Source: JBBDNC01 sp040877875
GTDB taxonomy: Bacteria > Bacteroidota > Rhodothermia > Balneolales > Balneolaceae
Direction: 5' to 3'
DNA: 25,253 nucleotides
Assembly (NCBI GenBank): GCA_040877875.1
Contig: JBBDNC010000083.1
Location: forward strand, 1-25,253
The position numbers were made by a program, and so were the translations under genes. Position 1 is the stretch's first letter. Each line of letters starts with the position of its first letter. Below are positions 8,882 to 18,400 of this stretch, one piece after another. The notes under the pieces are model-generated. The model was given only the letters and a program-made list of their open reading frames with translations. It was not told where the DNA came from and ran no database searches.

Positions 8882-10846
8882 ATGCTTCAATTAGATTCTA
8901 TTACACTCCATTTTGGGGATCGTACCCTTTTTGACCGGATCAGTACATTAATCAATCCGGGAGAACGGGTCGGCCTGACCGGACCCAATGGGGCCGGCAA
9001 ATCCACTTTGCTTAAAATTATTGCCGGACAGCTTCAGCCGGACGAGGGAAATGTGATTCTGGGAAACGATGCTACGGTAGGCTATTTACCCCAGGATGGT
9101 GTTGACCCGGATCCCGGCCTCACGGTCTTCGAAGAAGTTAAAAGTGCATTTCATGAAATTCTTGAGCTCCAGGAAGAGATCCGGTCTCTTCAACACAGCA
9201 TGGAAACCCTTGACCCGGAATCCAAAAAATATCAGGCAGTATTAAAAAAGTTCGGGGAATCCCAGAACCGTCTTGAACAATCCCGTGCCTATACGCTGCA
9301 AACGGATATCGAACGGATACTCATGGGCCTTGGATTTCGTGAGGAGGATTTTAATCGTCCTACTACTGAATTCAGCGGGGGATGGCTGATGCGGATTGCC
9401 CTTGCCAAATTACTCCTGAGGAAACCGACATACCTGCTTCTTGATGAGCCAACCAATCATCTGGATATAGAATCCCTGCAGTGGATTGAATATTTCCTGG
9501 ACCGGTATGACGGAGCGGTCATTGTTGTGTCCCATGACCGGGCTTTCCTCGATTCGTTAACACGGCGGACTCTTGCCCTGGCGGGGGGAAATCTCAGGGA
9601 TTATGCGGGAAATTATTCGTTTTATGAGAAAAAATACCAGGAAGAGAAGGAACAGCTACGAAAGGAATATGAAAACCAGCAAAAAGAATTGAAGCAGGCT
9701 GAAGAATTTATTGAACGATTCCGGTATAAAGCCTCCAAGGCAAAACAGGTTCAAAGCCGCATCAAGCAGCTTGAAAAAAAAGAATGGATAGAACTTGAAG
9801 ACGAAGGCGATGAAATCTCCTTCCGCTTTCCCCAGCCGGAACGCAGCGGCCAAATCGTCATGGAGCTGAAAGGCATATCAAAAAGTTATGGCGAGAATCA
9901 GGTATTTGAACAGATTGACTATCAAATCGAGCGGGGGGACAAAATAGCGGTCGTCGGACCCAATGGGGCAGGTAAGTCGACCCTCATCCGGATTCTGGCC
10001 GGAATGGAACCGATCGACCGGGGAGAACGGATCGTCGGCCACAATGTAAACCCCTCTTATTTTGCCCAGCACCAGGCAGAAGATTTGAATCCGCGAAATG
10101 AGGCTCTTGAAGAAATCCGGGAGATTGCACCGGATGCAAGCGAGACAAGGCTCCGGACTCTCCTGGGATGTTTTTTATTCAAGGGTGAAGATGTCTTTAA
10201 AAAAGTGCAGGTACTTTCTGGTGGCGAAAAAAGCCGCCTGGCCCTGGCAAAGATGCTGATTACCCCTTCCAACTTTATTATTCTTGACGAGCCGACGAAT
10301 CACCTGGACATGCAATCCAAGAAAATTCTTCAACACGCACTTCAGCAGTTTGAAGGCACATGTATGATCGTTTCGCACGACCGTTCTTTCCTGGATCCCG
10401 TAGTCAATAAAACCCTGGAAATTCAACCCGGTAAAGTCAGAACCATTTACGGAAATGTAAGCCACTACCTGGAACTGCAATCCAAAGAAGAAGAGCGGAA
10501 ATCTGAAGATCATCAGGCTCCCGTGAAGTTCGATTCCAATAGCGAGGATCTTTCCCGGAAAGAGATTCGCCGGCTGGAGGCCCGGAAGCGTCAGGCAAAA
10601 GCAAAAAAACTAAAACCGATGCAACGTCGGCTGGAACAAATAGAGCGGGAAATTGAAAAGGGGGAAGCAAGAAAAAAGGAAATTGAAGAGGTAATGGCGG
10701 ATCCGGATTTCTATGAAGATGAAGAACAAGTCAAGGAAATTTCAATGGAATATGAAACCTTGAAGAATCATCTCACCCAGACACTCTCCAAATGGGAAGA
10801 GCTGGCCGGAAGGATAGAATTCATAGAAGAAGAGTACGAAAATTGA
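8882..10846 (+). CDS. ABC-F family ATPase (Uup/YheS-like)
   Basis: This is a soluble, duplicated ATPase of the ABC-F class, which acts on the ribosome rather than in a membrane. From the ATG at 8882 it has 654 residues; an in-frame TTG nine bases earlier is a poorer start. The first cassette has GPNGAGKST (K40), signature FSGGW and Walker B LLLDEPTNHLD. A charged linker full of Lys, Glu and Gln follows, matching the interdomain arm that contacts the tRNA site. The second cassette repeats GPNGAGKST, LSGGEKSR and IILDEPTNHLD, and a coiled-coil C-terminal domain of about 100 residues follows, as in Uup and related factors. Family members act in translation, ribosome protection or DNA-linked processes; which one applies here is not visible. 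No drug-resistance context is present. Confidence 0.9.
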   Translation: MLQLDSITLHFGDRTLFDRISTLINPGERVGLTGPNGAGKSTLLKIIAGQLQPDEGNVILGNDATVGYLPQDGVDPDPGLTVFEEVKSAFHEILELQEEIRSLQHSMETLDPESKKYQAVLKKFGESQNRLEQSRAYTLQTDIERILMGLGFREEDFNRPTTEFSGGWLMRIALAKLLLRKPTYLLLDEPTNHLDIESLQWIEYFLDRYDGAVIVVSHDRAFLDSLTRRTLALAGGNLRDYAGNYSFYEKKYQEEKEQLRKEYENQQKELKQAEEFIERFRYKASKAKQVQSRIKQLEKKEWIELEDEGDEISFRFPQPERSGQIVMELKGISKSYGENQVFEQIDYQIERGDKIAVVGPNGAGKSTLIRILAGMEPIDRGERIVGHNVNPSYFAQHQAEDLNPRNEALEEIREIAPDASETRLRTLLGCFLFKGEDVFKKVQVLSGGEKSRLALAKMLITPSNFIILDEPTNHLDMQSKKILQHALQQFEGTCMIVSHDRSFLDPVVNKTLEIQPGKVRTIYGNVSHYLELQSKEEERKSEDHQAPVKFDSNSEDLSRKEIRRLEARKRQAKAKKLKPMQRRLEQIEREIEKGEARKKEIEEVMADPDFYEDEEQVKEISMEYETLKNHLTQTLSKWEELAGRIEFIEEEYEN

Positions 10847-10890
10847 ATTCGCTATGATACACCGGATGACTCTTCCTGCCTCTTGCCAGG

Positions 10891-11655
10891 TCAAAGACTC
10901 TCTTCAAGGTCGCTTAAAAATGTACGGATCCGGTGGGCATTGACTCCCAGGTCTCCCCTTCCGATCCGGGATTTCGATCTCATGTCAACGCGGGTTCCAC
11001 TCTCGGTAGCCTCCACCCGGATCACCACATCATCCTCAAAACCGAACCAGGCCATTTTTTCAGTAGCTTCCACAATTCCGTTTTGCTGATCCGCCTGGGC
11101 CAGGCTCCAGCCACGATCTTCCACTAATGCCACAACTGCGTTAAATACTTCGTCCGGGGAAAGGTTAGTTGTTAAACTGCCAAGATCCGGATAGGCTTCA
11201 CGCTGGGTTTGTGCGGTCTCTTCACCGGCATATTCCGGTGGATTCGGAGCCTCCGCCCGCAAGGAGACGATTGCATCAAACGCCGGTGGATTTTCAATAT
11301 CTGTAGTAATATCATGGATCGGCGGATATTGCCGGGCTTCGTTTTGCCAATAATAAGCAGTCCCGGTCACCGCAAGAGTTAACAGGATCGCTGTGAGCAT
11401 TTGCCGGAAACCTTTTCGCATCAAACGCTTTCTGATAAAAAACAGGGCTACAAGATTGATGAGAACCAGTCCAATCGCCGCATAGGCACTATATGTCAGA
11501 ATTGTAAATGCGGTTCCGAGCTGCCAGATCTCCCATTGATAACCATATCCTGACAACACGAATAACAATGCCGTTAGTAAAGACAGTGCAAAAAGAATCG
11601 ATGCAGTAGCAGCGGTTTTCGGATGTTTGCGTCGGGAACGAGTTGAATTTGTCAT
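10891..11655 (-). CDS. DUF1499 membrane protein
   Basis: This is a 254-residue protein of unknown biochemical function with the DUF1499 domain in its C-terminal half. Recognisable family features are PPIHDITTD (111-119), VFNAVVALVEDRGW, a WFGFEDDVVIRVE segment and the closing RSKSRIGRGDLGVNAHRIR. Three hydrophobic helices precede the domain, at about residues 15-35, 49-74 and 86-103, so the domain is tethered to the inner membrane. I chose the ATG at 11655, followed by a basic MTNSTRSRRKH stretch. An in-frame ATG at 11748 would add 31 residues that do not look conserved. The stop is 44 bp from the ABC-F stop (convergent), and the start is divergent from gltX. Confidence 0.8.
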   Translation of the reverse strand: MTNSTRSRRKHPKTAATASILFALSLLTALLFVLSGYGYQWEIWQLGTAFTILTYSAYAAIGLVLINLVALFFIRKRLMRKGFRQMLTAILLTLAVTGTAYYWQNEARQYPPIHDITTDIENPPAFDAIVSLRAEAPNPPEYAGEETAQTQREAYPDLGSLTTNLSPDEVFNAVVALVEDRGWSLAQADQQNGIVEATEKMAWFGFEDDVVIRVEATESGTRVDMRSKSRIGRGDLGVNAHRIRTFLSDLEESL

Positions 11656-11845
11656 GACTGAATGCGGTTTGTTTGCAAGTATCTGAAAGGTATCAATTCT
11701 ACTCTTATAATCAACCTTCCCATTCGAACCAAGTGTTGTGTCAACCATGCGATATGGGGGTTATCGAAGAGATTAGCCTTCTATCAGATTAAGCCTTATT
11801 TTTCGCTGATTCAGTCAATCCCAATAAAACATCACCCTTTTTTAT

Positions 11846-13336
11846 ATGGAAGGCACCATTCGCGTTCGTTTTGCTCCCTCACCCACCGGATTTCTGCATA
11901 TCGGCGGACTCCGCACAGCCCTGTATAATTATCTGTTTGCCCGACATCATCAGGGAGGCAAGTTTATCCTTCGAATTGAAGACACGGACCAGAAGCGATA
12001 TGTGGAAGGAGCCGAAGAGGATGTGGTCGAATCCCTGCTCTGGTGCGGAATTGAAATCGACGAAGGCCCCGGCAAACCCGGTGCGTTCGGCCCGTACCGC
12101 CAAAGCGAACGAAAGGATCTATACAAAGAACACGCCCAACAATTGATTGAATCAGGCCATGCCTATTATGCCTTTGATTCTCCTGAAGAACTGGATCAAA
12201 TGCGGGAACGGCTTCAAAAGTCAGGAAATCCGTCGCCCAAATACGATGCCATCACCCGTCAGTCGATGAAAAACAGTCTGACCCTTCCCCGGGACGAAGT
12301 GGAGGATCTTCTTCAAATGGGAGCTGACTACGTGGTGCGCCTGAAAGTACCACGACGGGAAAATATCCGGTTTGAAGATGAAATACGAGGGCATGTCTCT
12401 TTTGAAGCAAAAGGACTTGACGATCAGGTATTGCTGAAATCCGATGGAATGCCCACCTATCATCTGGCCAATGTTGTAGACGACCACCTGATGAAAATTA
12501 CACATGTGATCCGGGGAGAAGAATGGCTCAGCAGTACCCCTAAACACATCCTGCTCTATCGTTATTTCGGATGGGAGCCTCCAAAAATGGCTCACCTCCC
12601 CCTGATCATGTCGCCCAGCGGCGGGAAGCTGTCCAAACGGAAAGCCGAAGAAGAAGGAATTCCGGTGAACACCCGGGCCTATATTGAACAGAAATTCGAG
12701 CCGGAAGCCCTGGTTAATTTTCTTGCATTCCTTGGCTGGAGTCCGGGAGACGACAGTGAAATTCACTCCCTCGAAGATTTGTGTAAACTTTTTACCCTGG
12801 ACCGGGTGAGCAAGGGCGGCGCAGTATTCAACTACAAAAAACTGCTCTGGTATAACGAACACTACCTGCGTGAAAAGCCGGATCGTGATCTTGCTGCACG
12901 GGCAAAACGAATTGCTGAATCGAGAGGCTTGAGCGGAATCGATGATGATTATCTGATACAGATCATTCCGTTGATGAAAGAGCGGGTCAGTAAAATCGAA
13001 GAGTTCATTACTTTTGGAAAATTCTTTTTTGAAGATCCGGAAGAATACGATGAAAAAGCCCTGAAAAAATGGAAGGAGAACAGTCCCGACCTGGTAAAAG
13101 CCTACCGGGATAAAATTGCAGATTGGGAGGCGGATCAATTTAAGGCGGACCGGCTCAAGTCTGCCTTGCAGGAAGTCATCGATGAAAAAGAAGTTGGGTT
13201 CGGCAAGCTGATGATGCCACTAAGAATCGCCGTAACCGGACTGGGCTTCGGGCCGGATCTGTTTCCGGCCCTGGAACTTCTGGGGAAAGAGACGGTTCTA
13301 CGGCGTATAGACCGGGCTTTGCAGGAATTGGGTTGA
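11846..13336 (+). CDS. gltX: Glutamyl-tRNA synthetase
   Basis: This class I synthetase charges tRNA-Glu with glutamate for translation and, in many bacteria, tetrapyrrole synthesis. The HIGH-equivalent motif is FAPSPTGFLHIGG (HIGG at residues 18-21) and the KMSKS-equivalent is KLSKR (261-265). ILRIEDTDQ and YHLANVVDDHLM are typical of GluRS. The Cys cluster that binds zinc in the E. coli enzyme is absent (HAYYAFDSPEEL), as in many GluRS. Length of 496 residues is normal. Whether it also misacylates tRNA-Gln (non-discriminating) cannot be decided here. A divergent gap of 190 bp separates it from the DUF1499 gene and should hold its promoter. Confidence 0.97.
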   Translation: MEGTIRVRFAPSPTGFLHIGGLRTALYNYLFARHHQGGKFILRIEDTDQKRYVEGAEEDVVESLLWCGIEIDEGPGKPGAFGPYRQSERKDLYKEHAQQLIESGHAYYAFDSPEELDQMRERLQKSGNPSPKYDAITRQSMKNSLTLPRDEVEDLLQMGADYVVRLKVPRRENIRFEDEIRGHVSFEAKGLDDQVLLKSDGMPTYHLANVVDDHLMKITHVIRGEEWLSSTPKHILLYRYFGWEPPKMAHLPLIMSPSGGKLSKRKAEEEGIPVNTRAYIEQKFEPEALVNFLAFLGWSPGDDSEIHSLEDLCKLFTLDRVSKGGAVFNYKKLLWYNEHYLREKPDRDLAARAKRIAESRGLSGIDDDYLIQIIPLMKERVSKIEEFITFGKFFFEDPEEYDEKALKKWKENSPDLVKAYRDKIADWEADQFKADRLKSALQEVIDEKEVGFGKLMMPLRIAVTGLGFGPDLFPALELLGKETVLRRIDRALQELG

Positions 13337-13346
13337 TTGAACCCTC

Positions 13347-15167
13347 TTAATGTCTTACCACGGTCTTTTCAGCACGCTTTCGATCGTTATGGTCCAGATG
13401 GAGTTTGCGAATCCGCAAGTTTTGGGGAGTCACTTCCAGCAGCTCATCCCGGTCGATAAACTCGATACATTGTTCCAGGCTCATCTGCTTCTCCTGTGAA
13501 ATCCTTACGGAATCGGAAGTTTGAGTTGCCCGGTGGTTCGTCAGGTTTTTCTTTTTCACTACGTTAACCACGAGGTCATCATTCCGGTTATTGATCCCCA
13601 CCACCTGGCCGGCATAAACGGCATCGCCGGGCTTGACCAGAAACTGGCCACGGTCCTGGAGTCCTTCGAGGGCATACGCTGTCACCTCCCCTTTTTCAAG
13701 GGCAATCAGCGCGCCTCTGCTCCGGCCGGGTATTTCCCCTGCATGAGGTTCATAGGCGTCGAAATGCTGATGCATCATTCCCGTTCCCCGGGTTTCCGTC
13801 ATTAATTCACTTCTGAAGCCGATGATGCCACGTGACGGGATTTTGAAAGTAACCCGGTGATTTTCTCCCTCCTGAACCATGGACGTCATGATCCCACGGC
13901 GTTTTTGAAGATTATCTATGACTTTATTGCTATAGTCCTGATGCACATCAATGATCACTTCCTCAAACGGCTCATGAAGTTTCCCGTCCACTTCCTTCAT
14001 TAAAACTTCCGGACGGGATACCGCAAATTCATATCCTTCTCTCCGCATGGTTTCCGTCAAAATCGCAAGCTGTAGTTCTCCCCTGCCGGCAACCTTAAAA
14101 ACTTCGGGGCTTTCCGTCGGTTCCACTTTGATCGATACATTGGTTCGGATCTCTTTCTCGAGGCGGTCCTTGATCATGTTCGATGTCACATAGTCCCCCT
14201 CTAAACCGGCAAACGGTGCATTGTTGACACGAAAATACATCGCCATCGTAGGCTGGTCGATATCGTAATATTCAATAGGCGAGAGGTCGGAAACACCCGT
14301 AAGGGTATCCCCGATATCCACTTTTTCATATCCGGCCAGGGCAAATATATCACCGGCGGCTCCGGATTCAACCGGTTCACGGTTCAACCCTGCAAAAGTA
14401 AAAAGCTTGGTTGCACGGGCTTTTTCTTTCAGCTTACCCTTTCGGTCTACAAGAGCTATTTCCTGGTTCACCTTGATCGTCCCCTGTTCTACACGGCCGA
14501 TTGCTATCCGGCCTACGTAATCATTCCAGTCGATACTGCTAACCAGCATCTTAAACGACGTGTCGGAATCCTGGTCCGGCGGGGGAATATGATTCACAAT
14601 TTTCTCAAACAACGGGGTAAGGTCCTCGTTGTCATCTTCCAGTTCCTCCTTTGCAACACCTTCGATACCGATGGCATAGAGTACGTGAAAGTCGAGTTGC
14701 TCGTCTGACGCGTCCAGGGTTACAAACAGATCGAATATTTCATTCAGCACGGCATCCGGGCGGGCATCCTTCCGGTCGATTTTATTGATTACGACAATCG
14801 GCCGGTAACCCAGCTCCAGGGATTTTCGAAGCACGAATTTGGTTTGGGGCAAAGGCCCTTCTGCCGCATCGACCAGGATAATCACCCCATTTACCATTTT
14901 CAAAATCCGTTCCACCTCACCGCCGAAATCCGCATGGCCGGGGGTATCCACAATGTTGATTTTGGTGCCCTTCCACATGACGGCGGTATTCTTGGAACTG
15001 ATGGTAATCCCCTTCTCTCTCTCCAGATCGTTGGAGTCCATCACTCTCTCCCTGACTTCCTGATTATCACGGAATATCCCGCTCTGTCTCAACATTTGAT
15101 CCACAAGGGTGGTTTTCCCGTGGTCGACGTGAGCGATGATGGCAATATTTCGAATGTCCTGAATCAT
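13347..15167 (-). CDS. typA: Translational GTPase TypA/BipA
   Basis: This is a ribosome-associated GTPase of the EF-G/LepA group involved in 50S assembly and stress or low-temperature growth in other bacteria. GTPase motifs: G1 AHVDHGKT (12-19), switch I REKGITI, DTPGH (74-78) and NKID (128-131). Beta-barrel domain II, the EF-G-like domains, and the BipA-specific C-terminal domain (SRGALIALEKGEVTAYALEGLQ) follow. Length of 606 residues is normal. The gene ends 10 bp from the gltX stop, so the two transcripts must terminate in or near each other's 3' ends; only a weak 5-bp GGGTT/AACCC stem lies there. Upstream lies a copy of the dispersed repeat. Confidence 0.97.
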   Translation of the reverse strand: MIQDIRNIAIIAHVDHGKTTLVDQMLRQSGIFRDNQEVRERVMDSNDLEREKGITISSKNTAVMWKGTKINIVDTPGHADFGGEVERILKMVNGVIILVDAAEGPLPQTKFVLRKSLELGYRPIVVINKIDRKDARPDAVLNEIFDLFVTLDASDEQLDFHVLYAIGIEGVAKEELEDDNEDLTPLFEKIVNHIPPPDQDSDTSFKMLVSSIDWNDYVGRIAIGRVEQGTIKVNQEIALVDRKGKLKEKARATKLFTFAGLNREPVESGAAGDIFALAGYEKVDIGDTLTGVSDLSPIEYYDIDQPTMAMYFRVNNAPFAGLEGDYVTSNMIKDRLEKEIRTNVSIKVEPTESPEVFKVAGRGELQLAILTETMRREGYEFAVSRPEVLMKEVDGKLHEPFEEVIIDVHQDYSNKVIDNLQKRRGIMTSMVQEGENHRVTFKIPSRGIIGFRSELMTETRGTGMMHQHFDAYEPHAGEIPGRSRGALIALEKGEVTAYALEGLQDRGQFLVKPGDAVYAGQVVGINNRNDDLVVNVVKKKNLTNHRATQTSDSVRISQEKQMSLEQCIEFIDRDELLEVTPQNLRIRKLHLDHNDRKRAEKTVVRH

Positions 15168-15254
15168 TTTTGGTCTGGTATTTTAAAAAACTCTTAAGCC
15201 TTATAAGGTACGGTTTTATTTACAGAGTTATGTATACTTTGTTAATTATTCTTA

Positions 15255-15386
15255 GAGGGCTTTGCACAACCGGTCTTTTGCCTAATACCCGCGTTATCGG
15301 TCGGTTGAAATCCTCACATATGGACTATATGCTGCGGTTTCAACCTCCCTCTGGCCTTGTCCTTGAACAAAATCCCTGGTTCTGCA
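15255..15386 (+). repeat. Degenerate copy 2 of the dispersed MITE-like element
   Basis: This copy lies in the 314-bp divergent gap between typA and the histidine kinase; apart from it the gap holds no gene. The left end GAGGGCTTTGCAC matches the terminal repeat of the other copies. A TTTTGCC-AAT...TTATCGG block, the central hairpin (15303-15345), a CCCTCTGGC-TTG...CTTGAACAAAA block and TGGTTCTGCA align in order with the copy at 24869-25053. The right terminal repeat is eroded (CTGCACTTA instead of TTGCAAAGCC). Both TTCAAAAAATGAGC modules are missing. Short open frames across it are repeat artefacts. Confidence 0.8.
15303..15345. repeat. Central hairpin of repeat copy 2
   Basis: GGTTGAAA and TTTCAACC form a perfect 8-bp stem around an inner segment that pairs partly (CATAT with ATATG). 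In the complete copy the equivalent stem is GATTTTAAAA/TTTTAAAATC, so outer bases changed while pairing was kept. The inner 27 bases agree at 23 positions. Confidence 0.8.
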
Positions 15387-15481
15387 CTTATTTTTTATAT
15401 ATTCTTCAGTTGTACCAGGCTGGCACAGCAGAGTTAAACCATCCCGGTTGACCCGTACGGCTTCCATTTGGACCAGAATCC

Positions 15482-18400
15482 ATGCTCTACCTGATGACAT
15501 ACTCTCATCTTAACTTCGCGCGCTGCATTCTCAAGTCAGGTTTCCTCCTCACTTTGCTCAGCCTTTTCTATCTCAACACCCTGACTGAGGCCCAAACCGT
15601 CGGCCAAAAACCGGATTTGAAATTTCAGCGAATCTATGAAGGGCTGATCAGCAACCGTGTCTCGGCCGTTTATCAGGATAGTTTTGGCTATATGTGGTTT
15701 GGCACACATAGCGGCCTGCACCGTTATGATGGTATAGAATTTCACATTTACTCTACAAATTCCGACTCAACCAGTATCAATGATAATTTTATAGGCGCTA
15801 TATACGAGGATTCGGAGGGCCGGTTATGGATCGGAACAGGAAACGGTATGGCCAGATATAACAGAAGCAGGGATAATTTTACCCGCTTTCAACTCCCCGC
15901 CGAGGGTCAGGTCCCCGCCGGAGAAACCAACATGATCAATTCCATTCTCGAAGATCAGGATGGCAGAATGTGGATTTCCGGCAGCAGTAAAGGATTATAT
16001 TATTTTGACAGGGATCAACAGCAATTTTTTGCATTTGGAGAACTGGAAGATGTAACAGTCAATGAGATGGCTTCAGGCAACGGCAATACTCTATGGCTCG
16101 CTACTACTGACAATGGCCTGGGGAAAGTGAACATCACAACCGGAGAAGTGGAATTCTATCGGCAGGATCCGTCCGACCCCCGCTCAATTACTTCTTCTTT
16201 CGTCTTCAGGGTTGCGACCGACCAGGAAGGAGTTGTGTGGGCAGGTACGAGAAATTCAGGGCTTAACAAGCTGGTGATCGAAAACGGACAGCCGGTATTC
16301 GACCCTTACCTGCATGAACCCGGCAATCCCAATAGCCTCGGGAATAACAGTATCCATGCACTTCATGTGGATCCGTCAAACAACCTCTGGGTGGGGAACG
16401 ATAATGGCGGTTTGCATCTGTTGAATAAAAACAACGATACTTTTTTCCGTTATGAGTCGGAGCCCGATGATCCGTTAAGTCTTTCCCATGATTCCATCTG
16501 GAGTATTTTTCACGATCGTGAGGGACGGTTATGGATCGGGACTGCACAATCCGGTATCAATGTACACGACCGGTTTCAGTCAAAATTCACACATTATTAT
16601 CAATACTCGTCGAGCCAGAACAGTTTGAATAATAATATTATAAGAGATTTCCAGGAAAAAGAAGACGGGGATATCTGGATTGCCACGGACGGAGGAGGGC
16701 TGAATTTATTTAAAAGGGAGCAAAGAGTCTTTCAATCCTATCAAAACAACCCGGATGATCCGCAGTCCTTACGTTCCGATGCTGTCATCTCGCTGAATAT
16801 AGACAACGAAGGGACTCTTTGGGTTGGCACGTGGGGAGGCGGGATGAATCTTCTGCTCGATGAAGAACGGGGTGTATTCGAGACGTTTAAAGAACGATTC
16901 AACATTAACGACTATCCGTTCAATCATGTTTTTGACGTACATTTTGATGATCCGTATATATGGTTGGCAGCTTTTGAAGAAGGACTATACCGATATAACA
17001 GAACCAGTGGAGTACTTCGCTTGTTTAATTCTAATCCGGATAACCCTGAAAGCCTGATTTCCAACTACGCCGTCAGAATTTTTGAGGACAGTATGAATAA
17101 CCTTTGGATCGCCACCAATGAAGGATTAAGTCTGTTAAAAGAGGAGGATAAGGAAGAGGGAATTTTCAGGACCTTCTCTCATACATCTGACGATCCCCAC
17201 AGTATTGCCGGCAATACGGTTAACCAGATTTTTGAAGACCGAAACCAAACGATTTGGGCTGTAACCACAAGCGGACTATCCAAATATGTGGGGGAGGAAG
17301 ACCGGTTTGAGAACTATTACCAATCCGACGGCTTACCATCCAATGAGCTGAGATCCATAACAGAGGACGATGACGGAAATTTTTGGATCGGTTCCATTAG
17401 CGGCATCACTAAATTCGACCCTGCAAACAAAACATTTATCAACTACGATCAGAGTGACGGGCTTCAAGGCAATGAATTTTCACGCTACTCGGTTCATAAA
17501 ACCCAAAAAGGGGAGCTGTTGTTCGGAGGCATGAACGGGTTTAATCTTTTCCACCCCGACGATATCAGAAATAATCCCAATACACCGGAAGTATATCTAA
17601 CAGACCTGAAACTTTTTAACGAATCGGTAAATTTAAGCGATCCGGATTCCCCATTACAAAAGCAAATCTCCGTCACCGATACACTTACCCTTTCCTATCA
17701 GCAAAATGTCATTACGTTTGACTTTATCGCACTGAATTATACTCAACCCGAACATAATCAGTATGCTTATTGGATGGAAGGTTTTGAAGAGGATTGGAAT
17801 TATGTAGGGGCCCAGCGGAATGCAACCTATACCAACCTCCGTCCAGGTGAATACGTCTTCCATGTTAAAGCTTCCAATAACGATGGAATCTGGAATGAAG
17901 AAGGCACCTCCCTGAGACTCATCGTTACACCTCCATTTTGGCAGACAAGCTGGTTTTATGTTTTATCCGCACTACTGATTACCGGGATCATCCTTACGAT
18001 CTACCGCCTGAGGGTTCGCAGCATTCGCCAGCGAAACAAAATGCTTGAACGAGAAGTCGCCGAACGAACCGACGAATTGAAAAAAAAGAATATTGATCTG
18101 GAAAAAACCCTGAAGGAGTTGGAAGAGACCAAAGATGAGTTAGTGGAAAAAGCCCATAAAGCGGGTATGGCGGATATCGCCACCGGTGTCATTCACAATG
18201 TTGGCAACATACTGAATAGTGTGAATACCTCGGCTGAAATGATCAAGGAATCTGTAAAAAAATCAAATGTAGAAAAACTTTGTCAGGCCAATTCAATTCT
18301 CAGAAAACATATCGATGAGATGGAAGAGTTTATTTCCAACGATCCGAAAGGCATGAAACTGATGGAATATTATCTGGCATTGGAAGAACCGTTAAAGAAC

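Noticed and set aside
12221..13138. 305-residue minus-strand frame inside gltX
   Set aside because: Although long, it is antisense to a fully recognisable GluRS and its product is rich in Phe and His as expected from a reversed coding strand.
13330..13344. GGGTT-GATTG-AACCC hairpin at the gltX/typA junction as a bidirectional terminator
   Set aside because: The stem is only 5 bp, overlaps the gltX stop and has no T-run on either strand.
15251..15390. CTTA on both sides of repeat copy 2 as a target-site duplication
   Set aside because: It is four bases, and the right terminal repeat is eroded, so the true boundary is unknown; chance is a sufficient explanation.
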